Shown piece by piece: positions 28,881 through 39,053 of a stretch of 64,000 bases of DNA. The stretch is from Paraburkholderia eburnea (lineage in GTDB: Bacteria; Pseudomonadota; Gammaproteobacteria; Burkholderiales; Burkholderiaceae), in contig NZ_PQGA01000003.1 of the NCBI RefSeq assembly GCF_002917095.1, positions 248,001-312,000 on the forward strand, given 5' to 3'. The notes below the pieces were generated by a model. That model saw only the letters and a list, made by a program, of their open reading frames with translations. It did not search any database and was not told where the DNA came from. Made by a program: the position numbers and the translations under genes. The number at the start of each line of letters is the position of its first letter. Position 1 is the first letter of the stretch.

Positions 28881-28915
28881 AAAAGGCCTGCAGTTCATAT
28901 CTGCAGGCCTTTTTG
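28881..28915. terminator. Bidirectional terminator between ppsR and RNA methyltransferase
   Basis: AAAAAGGCCTGCAG and CTGCAGGCCTTTTT form a 14-bp perfect stem with a seven-base loop (TTCATAT); A and T runs flank both sides. The two neighbouring genes converge on it. Confidence 0.92.
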
Positions 28916-28938
28916 CTTTTGAGGGGCGCCGCGTGACG

Positions 28939-29724
28939 TCAGCGCGCGTGGCGCTGTTGCCGGCACTGCTCGAAGACGCACACGGCCGCCGCCGCCGCGA
29001 CATTGAGCGATTCCATGCCGCCGGGCTGCGGAATCGTCACGCGCAACGCCGCCGCGTCGCGCCACACCTGCGAGACGCCCGCGCCCTCGTTGCCGAACAC
29101 CCATGCGAGCTGCCCTGTCAGATCCGCCTCGTCGATGGCCTGTGCGCCATGCGAATCGGTGATGACGACCGGCACGCCGAGCAGGTCGAGGAGCGTCTGC
29201 GGCTCGACGTTCTCGTAGACCTGCAGCAGAAAATGCGCGCCCATCGCCGAGCGCAGCACCTTGGACGACCACGCGTAGGCCGTGCCAGGCGTGCAGAACA
29301 CCTTGTCGATGCCCGCCGCCGCCGCGCTGCGCAGGATCGAGCCGACATTGCCCGCGTCCTGCAGACCGTCGAGCACAAGACAGGTCGATGCGACGCGCTG
29401 CGGCAGCGTCGTTTCCGGCATGTCCACGAGCAGCAGCATCCCCGCGCCGTGCACGACGTTCGAAAGCTGGCCGAACAGCGCATCGGGCAAGGTGATGACG
29501 CGGCGTTCGTCGACCCGCGCGACGATGTCCTGCGCCTCCTCGTGCGCGAGCGCGCCTTCGGTGACGACGCAATATTCGGGCTGCACGCCGCCGTCGAGCC
29601 AGGCGCTCGCGAGGTGGAACCCTTCGAGCAGGGCCTGATGGGCGCGCCGCTGTTGATGCGTCGAGCCGGCCAGCGCCTTCAGGCGCTTGTAGAGCGGATT
29701 GTCGCGCGAGGTAATGGCTTTCAC
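28939..29724 (-). CDS. TrmH/SpoU family RNA 2'-O-methyltransferase
   Basis: SAM-dependent RNA ribose methyltransferase of the SPOUT superfamily, 261 residues. The N-terminal substrate-binding domain (SRDNPLYKRLKALAGS, LLEGFHLASAWL) is followed by the three SPOUT motifs: LDGLQDAGNVGSILRSAAAA, WVFGNEGAGV and IPQPGGMESLNVAAAAAV. The target nucleotide cannot be read. The start is the GTG at 29724 (VKAITSRDNPLYKRL); the frame extends upstream only by antisense shadow of rnhB. It is the last gene of the lpxD-rnhB series and ends at the bidirectional terminator. Confidence 0.9.
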   Translation of the reverse strand: MKAITSRDNPLYKRLKALAGSTHQQRRAHQALLEGFHLASAWLDGGVQPEYCVVTEGALAHEEAQDIVARVDERRVITLPDALFGQLSNVVHGAGMLLLVDMPETTLPQRVASTCLVLDGLQDAGNVGSILRSAAAAGIDKVFCTPGTAYAWSSKVLRSAMGAHFLLQVYENVEPQTLLDLLGVPVVITDSHGAQAIDEADLTGQLAWVFGNEGAGVSQVWRDAAALRVTIPQPGGMESLNVAAAAAVCVFEQCRQQRHAR

Positions 29725-29818
29725 GGGCGGGCCTGGCGGTTCAAAAAAGGATCGTTGAAAAGGAAAACGGCGCCGCACGAGGCGGCGCCGGATGAGTTCG
29801 GCAGGCGCATCGGCGGGG

Positions 29819-30589
29819 TCAGGCGGGCGCGAAGGCGTCGTCCGGACCCGCCGCATCGCTTGCCGCCGTCGCGGCCGCCACCTGCGCCGCCGCGCCATGC
29901 AGTTCATAGGCTGCGCGCACCGGCGCGAATGTACGCCGATGATGCACGCACGGGCCATGCGCGCGCAGCGCCGCCAGATGCTGCGGCGTGCCGTAGCCGG
30001 CGTGCGCGTCGAAACCGTAAGCGGGAAACGCCGAGTGCAACTCCAGCAGCATGCGGTCGCGCGTGACTTTCGCGATGATCGAGGCCGCCGAAATAGCCGG
30101 CACCAGCGCGTCGCCGCCGATCACCGCCTCGCTGCGCACCGGCAGCACCGGGCAGCGGTTGCCGTCGATCCTGGCGAGCGTCGGCGTCACGCTCAGGCCT
30201 TCGACCGCGCGGCGCATCGCCAGCATGGTCGCGTGCAGGATATTGAGCGTGTCGATTTCCTCGACGCTCGCTTCAGCCACGCACCACGCAAGCGAGCGCT
30301 CGACGATGAGGTCGTAGAGCGCGTCGCGCGACTTCGCGGTGAGCGCTTTCGAGTCGTCGAGACCTTCGATCGGGCGAGCCGGATCGAGAATCACCGCGGC
30401 GGCGACCACCGGGCCGGCCAGCGGCCCGCGCCCGGCTTCGTCCACACCGCAGATGATGTCGTCAGGCGATTCGAACAGCAGACCGGCCTGTTCCGCGCGC
30501 TGCATGCGCACCGCGCGCTTTTGCGCGGCCTGCGAAGGCGCCTTCGGCTTTGCGGCTACCTTCGCGCGCCGGGTCGTACCTTCGCTCAT
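29819..30589 (-). CDS. rnhB: Ribonuclease HII
   Basis: Removes RNA from RNA-DNA hybrids and initiates ribonucleotide excision. Catalytic residues are seen in [15 protein letters not shown] (Asp50, Glu51) and in the later motif with [14 protein letters not shown], with the third acidic residue before GNRCPVLP. At 256 residues it is longer than the usual 200-215: a Lys/Arg/Ala-rich N-terminal extension of about 45 residues and an Ala-rich tail of about 25 explain this. The ATG overlaps the lpxB stop by four bases (ATGA), supporting coupling. Confidence 0.95.
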   Translation of the reverse strand: MSEGTTRRAKVAAKPKAPSQAAQKRAVRMQRAEQAGLLFESPDDIICGVDEAGRGPLAGPVVAAAVILDPARPIEGLDDSKALTAKSRDALYDLIVERSLAWCVAEASVEEIDTLNILHATMLAMRRAVEGLSVTPTLARIDGNRCPVLPVRSEAVIGGDALVPAISAASIIAKVTRDRMLLELHSAFPAYGFDAHAGYGTPQHLAALRAHGPCVHHRRTFAPVRAAYELHGAAAQVAAATAASDAAGPDDAFAPA

Positions 30590-31755
30590 GCCCGCCCCTT
30601 GCGGCTTTCGACGACGCGCGCCACCACTTCAGCGGCACGCTCCGAGGTGTTCTGGCGCAGCGCGTGATGCATCTGCGTAAACACTTCGGTCAGGGTGCGC
30701 CGGTTCGCTTCGTCGTGCAACTGGGTGAGCGTGGCGTCCGCGAGCGCTTCGGGAGTGGCGAAGTGCTGAAGGATCTCCGGCACCACGAAACGCCCCGCAA
30801 GGATGTTCGGCAACCCGACATAAGGCAGATAGGCCTGACGGCGCATGATCTGCCCCGTGAGCCAGGGCACCTTGTAGGAAATCACCATCGGCTTCTTGAG
30901 CAGCGCCGCTTCGAGCGTGACCGTGCCGCTTTTCACGAGAATCGCGTCGGCGGCCGTCATCGCGAGTTGCGACTGACCGTCGACGATCGTGAGCGCCAAT
31001 CCCTGATGCTGGCTCGCCAGTTCCTGCAACTGCGCGTGAATCGCGGGCGTCGCCGCCGGCATCACGAAGCGCAGGCCCGGTTCGCGCTGCTGCATGATCT
31101 GCATCGCGTCGAAGAAGGTCGGGCCGATCAGGTTGATCTCGGAGCGGCGGCTGCCCGGCAGCACCGCGATGATCGGGCCGCTGTGGGGCAGGCCGAGCGC
31201 GCGGCGCGCGCCGGGCACGTCCGGTTCAAGCGGGATATCGTCGGCGAGCGGATGGCCCACGTAGGACGCGGCGACGCCGGCCTTTTCCAGGATCGCGGTT
31301 TCGAACGGGAACACGCAGAGCATGTGATCCACGGACTTCTGGATCTTCTTGATGCGGCCGCCCCGCCACGCCCAGATCGACGGGCAGACGAAATGGATCG
31401 TGGGAATGCCCGCTTCGCGCAACGAATGTTCGAGGCCGAAATTGAAGTCCGGCGCATCGACACCGATAAAGACATCGGGCTGTTCCGCGAGCAGTTGATG
31501 CTTGAGCTCGCGGCGGATGCGCAGGATTTCGGGGATGTGCTTGAGCGCCTCGACGTAGCCGCGCACCGTGAGCTTGTCCATCGGCCAGTGCGCGTCGAAA
31601 CCGACGGCCTGCATGCGCGGGCCGCCGATTCCATAGTACTGCGCAGTATCCGGCAGCTTGCTGACAAGCCCCTTGAGCAGCGACGATGCGAGCAGGTCGC
31701 CGGACGGTTCGCCGGCGACCATGGCGAGGCGTAGCGGATGGGTTTGCAACGCCAT
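30586..31755 (-). CDS. lpxB: Lipid-A-disaccharide synthase
   Basis: Peripheral membrane GT-B glycosyltransferase joining UDP-2,3-diacylglucosamine and lipid X to the lipid A disaccharide. The 389-residue product starts [20 protein letters not shown] (the AGEPSGD motif is diagnostic) and contains [36 protein letters not shown] and LPGSRRSEI, all family marks. It begins three bases after the lpxA stop and overlaps rnhB by four bases, so it sits within the tight lpxD-fabZ-lpxA-lpxB-rnhB operon. Confidence 0.97.
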   Translation of the reverse strand: MALQTHPLRLAMVAGEPSGDLLASSLLKGLVSKLPDTAQYYGIGGPRMQAVGFDAHWPMDKLTVRGYVEALKHIPEILRIRRELKHQLLAEQPDVFIGVDAPDFNFGLEHSLREAGIPTIHFVCPSIWAWRGGRIKKIQKSVDHMLCVFPFETAILEKAGVAASYVGHPLADDIPLEPDVPGARRALGLPHSGPIIAVLPGSRRSEINLIGPTFFDAMQIMQQREPGLRFVMPAATPAIHAQLQELASQHQGLALTIVDGQSQLAMTAADAILVKSGTVTLEAALLKKPMVISYKVPWLTGQIMRRQAYLPYVGLPNILAGRFVVPEILQHFATPEALADATLTQLHDEANRRTLTEVFTQMHHALRQNTSERAAEVVARVVESRKGRA

Positions 31756-31758
31756 CGT

Positions 31759-32547
31759 TTAGCGGATGATGCCGCGTTGCGACTGCTCGACGAAGCTGAG
31801 CAGCGCCTTCACGTGCTCGTCGCCGTCGCCGCCCGCCTGGGCGAGTTCGGCGAGTTGCTGCTTCGCTTCTTCGAGCGACAGGCTGTTCTTGTACAGCGTG
31901 CGGTAGGCTGCGCGCAGCGCCGAGATCGCGTCGGGCGAGAAGCCCCGGCGGCGCAGACCTTCGACGTTGACGCCGTGCGGCACCGCCTTGTTGCCTGCGG
32001 CGATCACGAACGGCGGGACATCCTGCACGAGCGCCGAGGCGCCGCCCACCATCGCGTGCGCGCCGATGCGCACGAACTGGTGCACCCCCGTCATGCCGCC
32101 GACGATCGCGTAGTCGTCCACGATCACGTGGCCCGCGAGCTGCGCGTTGCTCGACATGATGATGTTGTTGCCAAGACGGCAATCGTGGCCGACGTGCACG
32201 TAGGCCATGATCCAGCAGTCGTCGCCGATCGACGTGACGCCGGTGTCCTGCACCGTGCCCGTGTGCAGCGTCGTGAACTCGCGGATCGTGTTGCGGTTGC
32301 CGATCACGAGCTTCGTGGGCTCGCCGCGGTACTTCATGTCCTGCGGGCGGCCGCCGATCGAGGCATAGTGACCGATCGAATTGTCTTCGCCGATCGTCGT
32401 GTGGCCTTCCAGCACGCTATGCGAGCCGATCTGGGTACGCGCGCCGATGGTGACGTTCGCACCGATCACCGCATACGGGCCGATCTCGACCGATTCGTCG
32501 ACTTGAGCGCCCGGCTCGACGATCGCAGTGGGATGGATCCTGCTCAT
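31759..32547 (-). CDS. lpxA: UDP-N-acetylglucosamine acyltransferase
   Basis: First enzyme of lipid A synthesis, transferring a hydroxyacyl chain from ACP to UDP-GlcNAc. The 262-residue protein starts [20 protein letters not shown] and shows a run of left-handed beta-helix hexapeptides ([18 protein letters not shown]). The catalytic His121 lies in [13 protein letters not shown], and [13 protein letters not shown] and the helical C-terminal domain follow. Length matches E. coli LpxA (262). Located between fabZ and lpxB in the usual order. Confidence 0.98.
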   Translation of the reverse strand: MSRIHPTAIVEPGAQVDESVEIGPYAVIGANVTIGARTQIGSHSVLEGHTTIGEDNSIGHYASIGGRPQDMKYRGEPTKLVIGNRNTIREFTTLHTGTVQDTGVTSIGDDCWIMAYVHVGHDCRLGNNIIMSSNAQLAGHVIVDDYAIVGGMTGVHQFVRIGAHAMVGGASALVQDVPPFVIAAGNKAVPHGVNVEGLRRRGFSPDAISALRAAYRTLYKNSLSLEEAKQQLAELAQAGGDGDEHVKALLSFVEQSQRGIIR

Positions 32548-32619
32548 TCGTCATGCTCTCCGATTCTGTTGTCGTGCGCAGCGCGTCTGCAGGCGCGCTG
32601 CGGCATGCGACAGCGCAGC

Positions 32620-33084
32620 TTACTGCGCCGCGTCCATTTTCTTGACGGTGCACATGAGCTCCGCCTCGCAGGCGACCACGCCGTCCACGTCGGCTTGCGC
32701 CTTGAACTTCCAGATGCCGCGCATGTAGCGCTCGAACGTCACGTTCAGAATGAGCTGATCGCCCGGCTCCACCACGCGCTTGAAACGAGCACCGTCGATG
32801 CCGACGAAGTAGTACAGCGTGTTCTCGAAGTCCTGCTCTTCTTCCGAGAACGTCAGCAGCGCGGCGGTCTGCGCCAGCGCTTCGAGGATCAGCACGCCCG
32901 GCATGACCGGACGCTGCGGGAAATGACCCGTGAAAAAGGGCTCGTTGATCGTCACATTCTTCAACGCCTTGATGCTCTTGTGCGGCTCGAGCTCGAGGAC
33001 CCGGTCCACCATCAGGAACGGATAACGGTGCGGGAGCAACGTGAGAATCTTGTGGATGTCGAAGTTGAGTTTTTCGATGTTCAT
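32620..33084 (-). CDS. fabZ: (3R)-hydroxyacyl-ACP dehydratase FabZ
   Basis: Dehydrates beta-hydroxyacyl-ACP in fatty acid elongation; it competes with LpxA/LpxD for hydroxyacyl-ACP, which explains its position. The 154-residue hot-dog-fold protein has [13 protein letters not shown], the catalytic His54 in [12 protein letters not shown] and Glu68 in [11 protein letters not shown]. The ATG at 33084 ([10 protein letters not shown]) is the family start; a longer frame to 33117 adds residues without homology support. It lies 72 bp upstream of lpxA and 273 bp downstream of lpxD. Confidence 0.97.
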   Translation of the reverse strand: MNIEKLNFDIHKILTLLPHRYPFLMVDRVLELEPHKSIKALKNVTINEPFFTGHFPQRPVMPGVLILEALAQTAALLTFSEEEQDFENTLYYFVGIDGARFKRVVEPGDQLILNVTFERYMRGIWKFKAQADVDGVVACEAELMCTVKKMDAAQ

Positions 33085-33357
33085 GGTGTTTCTGCTCACG
33101 CAGGAATTGCGTGTCACTTTCGATTGCGTTGCCCGAAGCGCCTGGCTAGCACCTGGCTATAAGCGGCGGCTGCCGCGCCGGCGAGGCGTACCCCTGCGGT
33201 TCGCGCCCTGGCGCAGTATGCGCCCCGCGCGCGACTTCGTGCATACGGATTCCCCCGCGCCACGCTGGCCGGCTAGCGGGCCGGGCACGCAGCCCGGAAC
33301 GCGTCGCGCGAGGTTCGGCCCGGCACGCGGCGAGAGCCGCGCCGCCAGGCCTGGTTC

Positions 33358-34434
33358 TTATGCGTCGCCCTGCGGTTTTTGGGCGACGGCGGCTTCAAGC
33401 GCGCGGATACGGTCGCGCAGCTTGTCGATATTGCGCAGCAGCGCGGCGCTCTTGTTCCAGTCGCCGTGTTCGACGGCCGGGAACGCACTGGTGTAGATGC
33501 CGGCCTTCGGCAGCGACTTCGACACGCCCGACTTCGCCGTGACGATTACGTAATCGCCAAGCGTGACGTGCCCGGCGATGCCGACCGCGCCGCCGATCAT
33601 GCAATGCTTGCCGATCGTCGTGCTGCCCGCAATGCCGGCACAGCCCGCGATCACCGTGTATGCGCCGATCCGGCAGTTGTGGCCGATCTGCACGAGGTTG
33701 TCGATCTTGACGCACTCCTCGATGATCGTGTCGGCCATCGCGCCACGGTCGATCGTGGTGTTGGCGCCGATTTCGACATCCGGTCCGATCGACACGCCGC
33801 CCACCTGCGGAATCTTGACCCAGCTACCCGTGCGCGCATCGCCCTCGCCCGTGAAATCGGGGGCAAAGCCGAAGCCGTCGGAGCCGATCACCGCGCCTGC
33901 GTGCACGATGGCGCGCGCGCCGATCCTGCAGCCGTAGTAGACGGTGACGCCCGGATAGAGATGCGAGCCCTCGCCCACCTGGGTACCGCGACCGATCACC
34001 ACATTGGCGTCCAGACGCACGTTCTCGCCAATCACCGCGCCCGCTTCCACCGTCACGTTCGGGCCGATCACGGCGCTGGCCGCCACCGTGGCCGTCGCGT
34101 CGACGTGCGCACTCGGGTGCACGCCCGGCTGCACCTTCGGCGCGGCCAGGTCGATGAACGCCTGCGCGACGCGCGCGAAGTAAGCATACGGATTGGGTGT
34201 GACGATGAAGTTGCGACCTTCGCGCGAAGCGAGTTTCGCCAGATCGTCCGGGCTGATGAGGACCGCGCCCGCACGGGTCGTTTCGACCTGCGAGAGATAC
34301 TTCGGATTGGCAAGGAAAGCCAGTTGCTGCGGACCCGCCTGGTCGAGCGGCGCGAGCGAACCGACGCGGTGCGTCGCATCGCCCACCACCTCGCCGCCGA
34401 ACTGCCCGGCGATTGCCTCAAGCGTAAATGCCAT
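33358..34434 (-). CDS. lpxD: UDP-3-O-(3-hydroxyacyl)glucosamine N-acyltransferase
   Basis: Third step of lipid A synthesis, N-acylating UDP-3-O-acylglucosamine. The 358-residue product has the uridine-binding N-terminal domain (about 1-105, [20 protein letters not shown]). A long hexapeptide beta-helix follows ([20 protein letters not shown]), with [20 protein letters not shown] bearing the catalytic His region, and then a C-terminal helix. It is about 17 residues longer than the E. coli enzyme (341). Its ATG is 18 bases after the skp stop. Confidence 0.97.
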   Translation of the reverse strand: MAFTLEAIAGQFGGEVVGDATHRVGSLAPLDQAGPQQLAFLANPKYLSQVETTRAGAVLISPDDLAKLASREGRNFIVTPNPYAYFARVAQAFIDLAAPKVQPGVHPSAHVDATATVAASAVIGPNVTVEAGAVIGENVRLDANVVIGRGTQVGEGSHLYPGVTVYYGCRIGARAIVHAGAVIGSDGFGFAPDFTGEGDARTGSWVKIPQVGGVSIGPDVEIGANTTIDRGAMADTIIEECVKIDNLVQIGHNCRIGAYTVIAGCAGIAGSTTIGKHCMIGGAVGIAGHVTLGDYVIVTAKSGVSKSLPKAGIYTSAFPAVEHGDWNKSAALLRNIDKLRDRIRALEAAVAQKPQGDA

Positions 34435-34452
34435 GCGCGTGCTGCTCCTGCC

Positions 34453-34998
34453 TTAGTTGCTGTTGCTGCCGGTGGCGCCGTTGGCCAGCGCCTTCAGCAC
34501 CTGGTCGGTGATGTCGATGCGCGGACTCACGTACACCGCTTCCTGCACGATCAGATCGTAGTGCTGCTGCTCGGCGATCTGCTTGATCACCTTGTTCGCG
34601 CGATCCAGCACCGCCGCGAGTTCTTCGTTGCGGCGCTGGTTCAGATCTTCGCGGAACTCACGCTGCTTGCGTTGAAAGTCGCTGTCGAGCTGCGACAGAT
34701 CGCGCTGCTTCTGTGCGCGATCCACAACCGACAGGCTGGGCCCGCTCTTGTCGAGCGAGTCCGACATCGTTTTCAGGCGCTGCGCCATGTCCTGCAGATC
34801 CTTGTCGCGCTTCGCGAACTCGGCTTCGAGCTTGGTCTGCGCAGCCTTCGCGGGGGCGGATTCGCGCAGGATGCGGTCGGAGTTGACCGCCGCGATCTTC
34901 GCTTCCTGCGCATGGGCCGCGCCCGTGCCGAAAGCGAGCATCGCCAGCGACAGCGTCAAGGCCCCGATCGTCCGCCTGGAAAACAGTCCCGTTAGCAA
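34453..34998 (-). CDS. skp: Periplasmic chaperone Skp (OmpH family)
   Basis: Trimeric periplasmic chaperone for outer membrane proteins. The TTG at 34998 is chosen: AGAGG lies six bases upstream and the resulting protein (181 residues) begins with a classic signal peptide, with positively charged SRR, hydrophobic LTLSLAMLAF and a cleavage site after AHA at about residue 30. The mature part is highly charged and helical (KLEAEFAKRDKDLQDMAQRL, QREFREDLNQRRNEEL), forming the coiled-coil arms, and ends in YVSPRIDITDQVLKAL. It sits between bamA and lpxD, where skp is also found in E. coli. Confidence 0.93.
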   Translation of the reverse strand: MLTGLFSRRTIGALTLSLAMLAFGTGAAHAQEAKIAAVNSDRILRESAPAKAAQTKLEAEFAKRDKDLQDMAQRLKTMSDSLDKSGPSLSVVDRAQKQRDLSQLDSDFQRKQREFREDLNQRRNEELAAVLDRANKVIKQIAEQQHYDLIVQEAVYVSPRIDITDQVLKALANGATGSNSN

Positions 34999-35041
34999 AG
35001 TTATCCTCTCGTTTCTGTAAATGCCTGTTCCTGCGCGTCCG

Positions 35042-37348
35042 TCAGAATGCCGTGCCGATCTGGAACTGGAACTTCTGATACTGGTCGCCTTCATGCTTCG
35101 TGACCGGGAAGCCCAGGCTCAGCTTGAGCGGGCCGATCGGCGAAATCCACGCCAGACCCACACCGTAGGCGTAACGCAGACCGTTCGAGCCGATGCTCGT
35201 GCCTTCGTCGCCCCAGACGTTACCACCGTCGAGGAAGGTGAAGACGCGCAGCGTGCGGTCGTAGCCCGTACCCGGCAGCGGGAACGTGAGTTCGATGTTG
35301 CCGACCACCATCTTCGAGCCGCCAATCGGGTCGTTCGTCGTCTTGTCGCGCGGACCCAGCGAGCTCGGCTCGTAACCCCGCACGGAACCAATACCGCCGG
35401 CGTAGTAGTTCTTGAAGATCGGGTACGGCTTGCCGCTCAGGCCATTTCCGTAACCGGCCTGGAAGTTCAGGCCCAGCACGAAGCCGCGCGCAAACGAGTA
35501 ATAGTACTGCGCCTGCACATCGGTCTTGTAGTACTCGGTCGCGCCGATCGGCGTGCCGTATTCGGCATTGGCCTGCAGGAAGTAGCCGCGGCTCGGAATC
35601 AACGCGCTGTCACGTGCGTCGCGCGACCAGCCGATCGTCAGCGGCACGTTGTTCGACACGCGGCCGAACTGGTTCACGTAGTCCTTGTACGACTGCGGCG
35701 TTGCGTCATCGACGTCGAGACGGTCCTGCTCGAAGCCCACGCCGAAGAACACGGTATCGACTTCCGAGAACGGAATGCCGAACTTCAGGTCGCCGCCCGC
35801 CGTGATGATCTTGAAGCTCGAATCGGTCGAGTAATACAGCGGCTGGTACGTACGGTAGTAGACGTCCGTGATGCGCTTGATGCCGTCCACGGTGAAGTAC
35901 GGATCGACCTGCGTGACGGACAGCGTGCGGTACGACTTCGCGGTGTTGACGTTCACCGACAGCGACGTGCCCGAACCGAACACGTTGTCCTGCGACACGC
36001 CCGCCGAGAGCACCACCTTGTCGGTCGACGAGAAGCCCGCGCCTAGCGTGATCGCGCCGGTCGGCTTTTCGGTGACCTTCACGTCCACGTCCACCTGGTC
36101 AGCCGTGCCTTCCACGGGAACCGTGGTCACGTCGACGTCGGTGAAGTAGCCCAGACGGTTGATACGGTCCTTCGACAGCGCGAGGCGGCTCGAATCGAAC
36201 CACGAGCTTTCGAGCTGGCGCATTTCGCGGCGCACGACTTCGTCGCGCGTGCGCGTGTTGCCGACCACGTTGACGCGGCGCACGTACACGCGGCGGCTCG
36301 GGTCGACTTGCAGCGTGAGGTCAACGGTGTGATTGGCCTGGTTGATCTGCGGCAGCGCGTTGACGGTCGCGAACGCATAGCCGTATTCGCCGAGCTTGTC
36401 GACGATGGCCTTGGTCGCCGCCTGCAGCTTTTCAGCCGAGAAGCGATCGCCCGCCTTGATCTTGACCAGCTTGTTCAGCTCCGCCTCGCGGTCCAGCAGA
36501 TTGCCGGCGAGATGGATGCCCGAGATCTTGTACGGCTCGCCCTCGTGCAGCCCGATCGTGAGGTACATGTCCTTCTTGTCGGGCGAGATCGAGACCTGCG
36601 TCGAGTCGATGTTGAACTCGAGGTAGCCGTGATTCAGATAGTACGAGCGCACGTTCTCGAGGTCGCCCGTGAGCTTTTCCTTCGAGTACAGGTCGTTCTT
36701 GGTGTACCACGAGAACCAGTTCGGCGTGGACAACTGCATTTCGCTCAGGAGCGTGCTGCTGCTGTACGTCTTGTTGCCGATAAAGTTGATCTGGCGGATC
36801 TTCGCGCTCGGACCTTCGACGACCGAGAACAGCAGACCGACGCGGTTGCGGTCGATCGGCGTGACGGTGGTCGTGACTTCGGCTGCGTAGAAACCGCGCG
36901 TGAGGTACTGGCGCTTCAGCTCCTGCTCGGCCTTGTCGACCAGGGCCTTGTCGTAGTAGCGGCCTTGCGAGAGACCGACTGCGCGCAGCGCCTTGGTGAG
37001 GTTGTCCTTGTCGAACTCGTGGATGCCGGCGAAATCGATCGTGCCGATCGCGGGGCGTTCCTGCACCTGCACGACGACCACGCCGCCTTCGGTGGCGATG
37101 CGCACGTCGTTGAAGAAACCGGTCGCATACAATGCGCGAATCGCTTCGGAGGCCTTGTCGTCGGTGAATGTATCGCCCTGCTTGATCGGCAGGTACGCGA
37201 ACACCGTGCCCGGCTCTACGCGTTGCAGTCCTTCGATGCGGATGTCCTGTACCACGAAAGGCGTCGTTGCAGCATGGGCCACAAGACCCTGTGCGGCAAG
37301 CGCCGCGGCGGCTACCGTTTTTGGAACCAAGCGATGAGGTCTAAACAA
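35042..37348 (-). CDS. bamA: Outer membrane protein assembly factor BamA
   Basis: Core of the BAM complex that folds beta-barrels into the outer membrane. The 768-residue precursor has a signal peptide with cleavage after VAHA (about residue 26), then five POTRA domains (first, VVQDIRIEGLQRVEPGTVFA; later, VRRVNVVGNTRTRDEVVRRE). The 16-strand barrel has the conserved GSVRGYEPSSLGPRD of the lid loop and ends FQFQIGTAF with a C-terminal Phe. The start is a TTG at 37348 with GGGGA six bases upstream, unusual for an essential gene. It lies between rseP and skp. Confidence 0.97.
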   Translation of the reverse strand: MFRPHRLVPKTVAAAALAAQGLVAHAATTPFVVQDIRIEGLQRVEPGTVFAYLPIKQGDTFTDDKASEAIRALYATGFFNDVRIATEGGVVVVQVQERPAIGTIDFAGIHEFDKDNLTKALRAVGLSQGRYYDKALVDKAEQELKRQYLTRGFYAAEVTTTVTPIDRNRVGLLFSVVEGPSAKIRQINFIGNKTYSSSTLLSEMQLSTPNWFSWYTKNDLYSKEKLTGDLENVRSYYLNHGYLEFNIDSTQVSISPDKKDMYLTIGLHEGEPYKISGIHLAGNLLDREAELNKLVKIKAGDRFSAEKLQAATKAIVDKLGEYGYAFATVNALPQINQANHTVDLTLQVDPSRRVYVRRVNVVGNTRTRDEVVRREMRQLESSWFDSSRLALSKDRINRLGYFTDVDVTTVPVEGTADQVDVDVKVTEKPTGAITLGAGFSSTDKVVLSAGVSQDNVFGSGTSLSVNVNTAKSYRTLSVTQVDPYFTVDGIKRITDVYYRTYQPLYYSTDSSFKIITAGGDLKFGIPFSEVDTVFFGVGFEQDRLDVDDATPQSYKDYVNQFGRVSNNVPLTIGWSRDARDSALIPSRGYFLQANAEYGTPIGATEYYKTDVQAQYYYSFARGFVLGLNFQAGYGNGLSGKPYPIFKNYYAGGIGSVRGYEPSSLGPRDKTTNDPIGGSKMVVGNIELTFPLPGTGYDRTLRVFTFLDGGNVWGDEGTSIGSNGLRYAYGVGLAWISPIGPLKLSLGFPVTKHEGDQYQKFQFQIGTAF

Positions 37349-37416
37349 CGTGCTTCCCCAGTGTGTATAGCTGCATCAGGTCGGGCGGCCCGCCCTCGGA
37401 CGCCGCCAGACAATCT

Positions 37417-38916
37417 TTAGAAATGGATTAACCGAGCCAGATCGTTGAACAACGCGATCGCCGACAGGGCGACGATGCAGGCAAGCCCCGCTCGCTGCAG
37501 CACCATCTGCCAGCGATCCGAGACGGTTTTGCCCGTTACGGCTTCAACCGCATAATATAACAGATGCCCCCCGTCCAATACCGGAATTGGGAGCAGGTTG
37601 AGTACGCCGAGGCTAATACTGACAAGGGCGAGGAACGAAAGGAACGCCGACGGCCCGAGCTTCGCGCTCTTGCCGGCATAGTCAGCAATCGTCACGGGGC
37701 CCGAAAGATTCTTGAGCGACGCCTCGCCCGTCAGCATGCGGCCGAACATGCGCAGCGAATACACGCCGATATCCCACGTGCGATTCGCCCCGAGCCGCGC
37801 GCTCTCGAGCGGCCCATAACGCACCTCCACCGTGGGTCCCTGCGCCGAAAGCGCCGCGCCGATACGACCGACCTGCTCGCCCGTTTCTTCGTCGCGCTGC
37901 ACGGCGGGCGTCACGGTGAGCGTCAGCGTTTGTGAGCTGGCCTGCACATTGCCCTGCGCGGCGCGCGGCTCATCGCCCGACTCGCTGCCAGACACGCCAC
38001 CCTGCGCGTCGTCCTTGCCGACATCCTGGGCCGCGCCGCCGCGCTGGATCCGCAACTGCACCGGCTTGCCCGCATGTGTCTTCACGTAGGCGATGAAACT
38101 GCTTGCGCTGTCAACGGGTCGTCCGTCGATGGCGCTCAGACGATCGCCCTTTTGCAGTCCTGCCTGCTGCGCCGCGCTGCCCGGCTCCACGCCGGCAATG
38201 CGCAGCGAGCCGCCGCCAGGCTCGAAGCCGATCTTCGACATGAAGTCGTCGTCGAGGTCCTTGCTGTCGAGCCGGGAAAGATCGAGCGAGTAATCGGAGC
38301 TGATATTGCTGGCGTGCGCATCGCGCGCGGCCAGCACCACATGGCGATGGTCGAAGGCCGCGGAAAGCAGCTTCCAGCGCAGGTCGGCCCACGACCGCAC
38401 CGGCTCCATGCCGTTGCCGTTCGCCGCGCTGACGGACAGCACGGTCTAGCCGCCCTGGAAGCCCGCGTTCGCGGCAACGGACTGGGTTGGCGGCGCGGCT
38501 ACGATCGCGGCAGGCTCGCTCACGCCGCTCGCATAAACGACCGCGAACAACACGATGGCAAGAATGAAATTGGCGACGGGACCCGCGGCGACGATGGCGA
38601 TCCGCTTGCCGACCGATTGACGGTTAAAGGCATGCGGGAGATCGTCGGGGGGAATGGCAGACATGGCGTCGGGCCGGTCGGCAAATTCGCGCTCGTCGAG
38701 CATCTTGACGTAGCCGCCTAGCGGCAACCCCGAGATCGTCCATTCGGTGCCGCTCTTTTTGCTGACCCACCGCAAAAGCGGCCGGCCAAAGCCGATGGAA
38801 AATCGCAAAACCTTGACGCCGCACAAGCGCGCGACACTGTAGTGCCCATACTCGTGGACGACGACGAGCACGCCTATCGCCACGACAAAAGCCACCAGTT
38901 CGGTGAGCAGATCCAT
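37417..38916 (-). pseudogene. rseP: RIP metalloprotease RseP interrupted by an in-frame TAG
   Basis: Site-2 protease that cuts membrane anti-sigma factors in the envelope stress response. The frame from the ATG at 38916 (AGGAGG six bases upstream) encodes the zinc motif VVVHEYGHY and membrane helices, then meets TAG at codon 157 (38446-38448) directly after NAGFQGG. Translation resumes in the same frame with TVLSVSAANG, through a PDZ domain (GVEPGSAAQQAGLQKGDRLS) to the second active-site motif NLLPIPVLDGGHL and the end at 37417, in total 499 codons. Without the TAG the gene is complete and normal in length. HEYGH and LDG are separated by the stop, so neither fragment alone could be active. 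A base change from GAG or CAG, a sequencing error or suppression are all possible. A GTG two codons after the stop could restart the second part. Confidence 0.85.
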
Positions 38917-39053
38917 ATGCGCCTCCTGTGCTGGAAGCAGCGCGCCGGTGCGGGGAGCGGCCCTGCCTGCGGGCCGAACCTTGTAAACCCTCGGGTACCT
39001 GCCGTTGCTGCGCAGGTGGCCCGAGCGGGGTCTCATGGACCCCCTGGTAGGCC

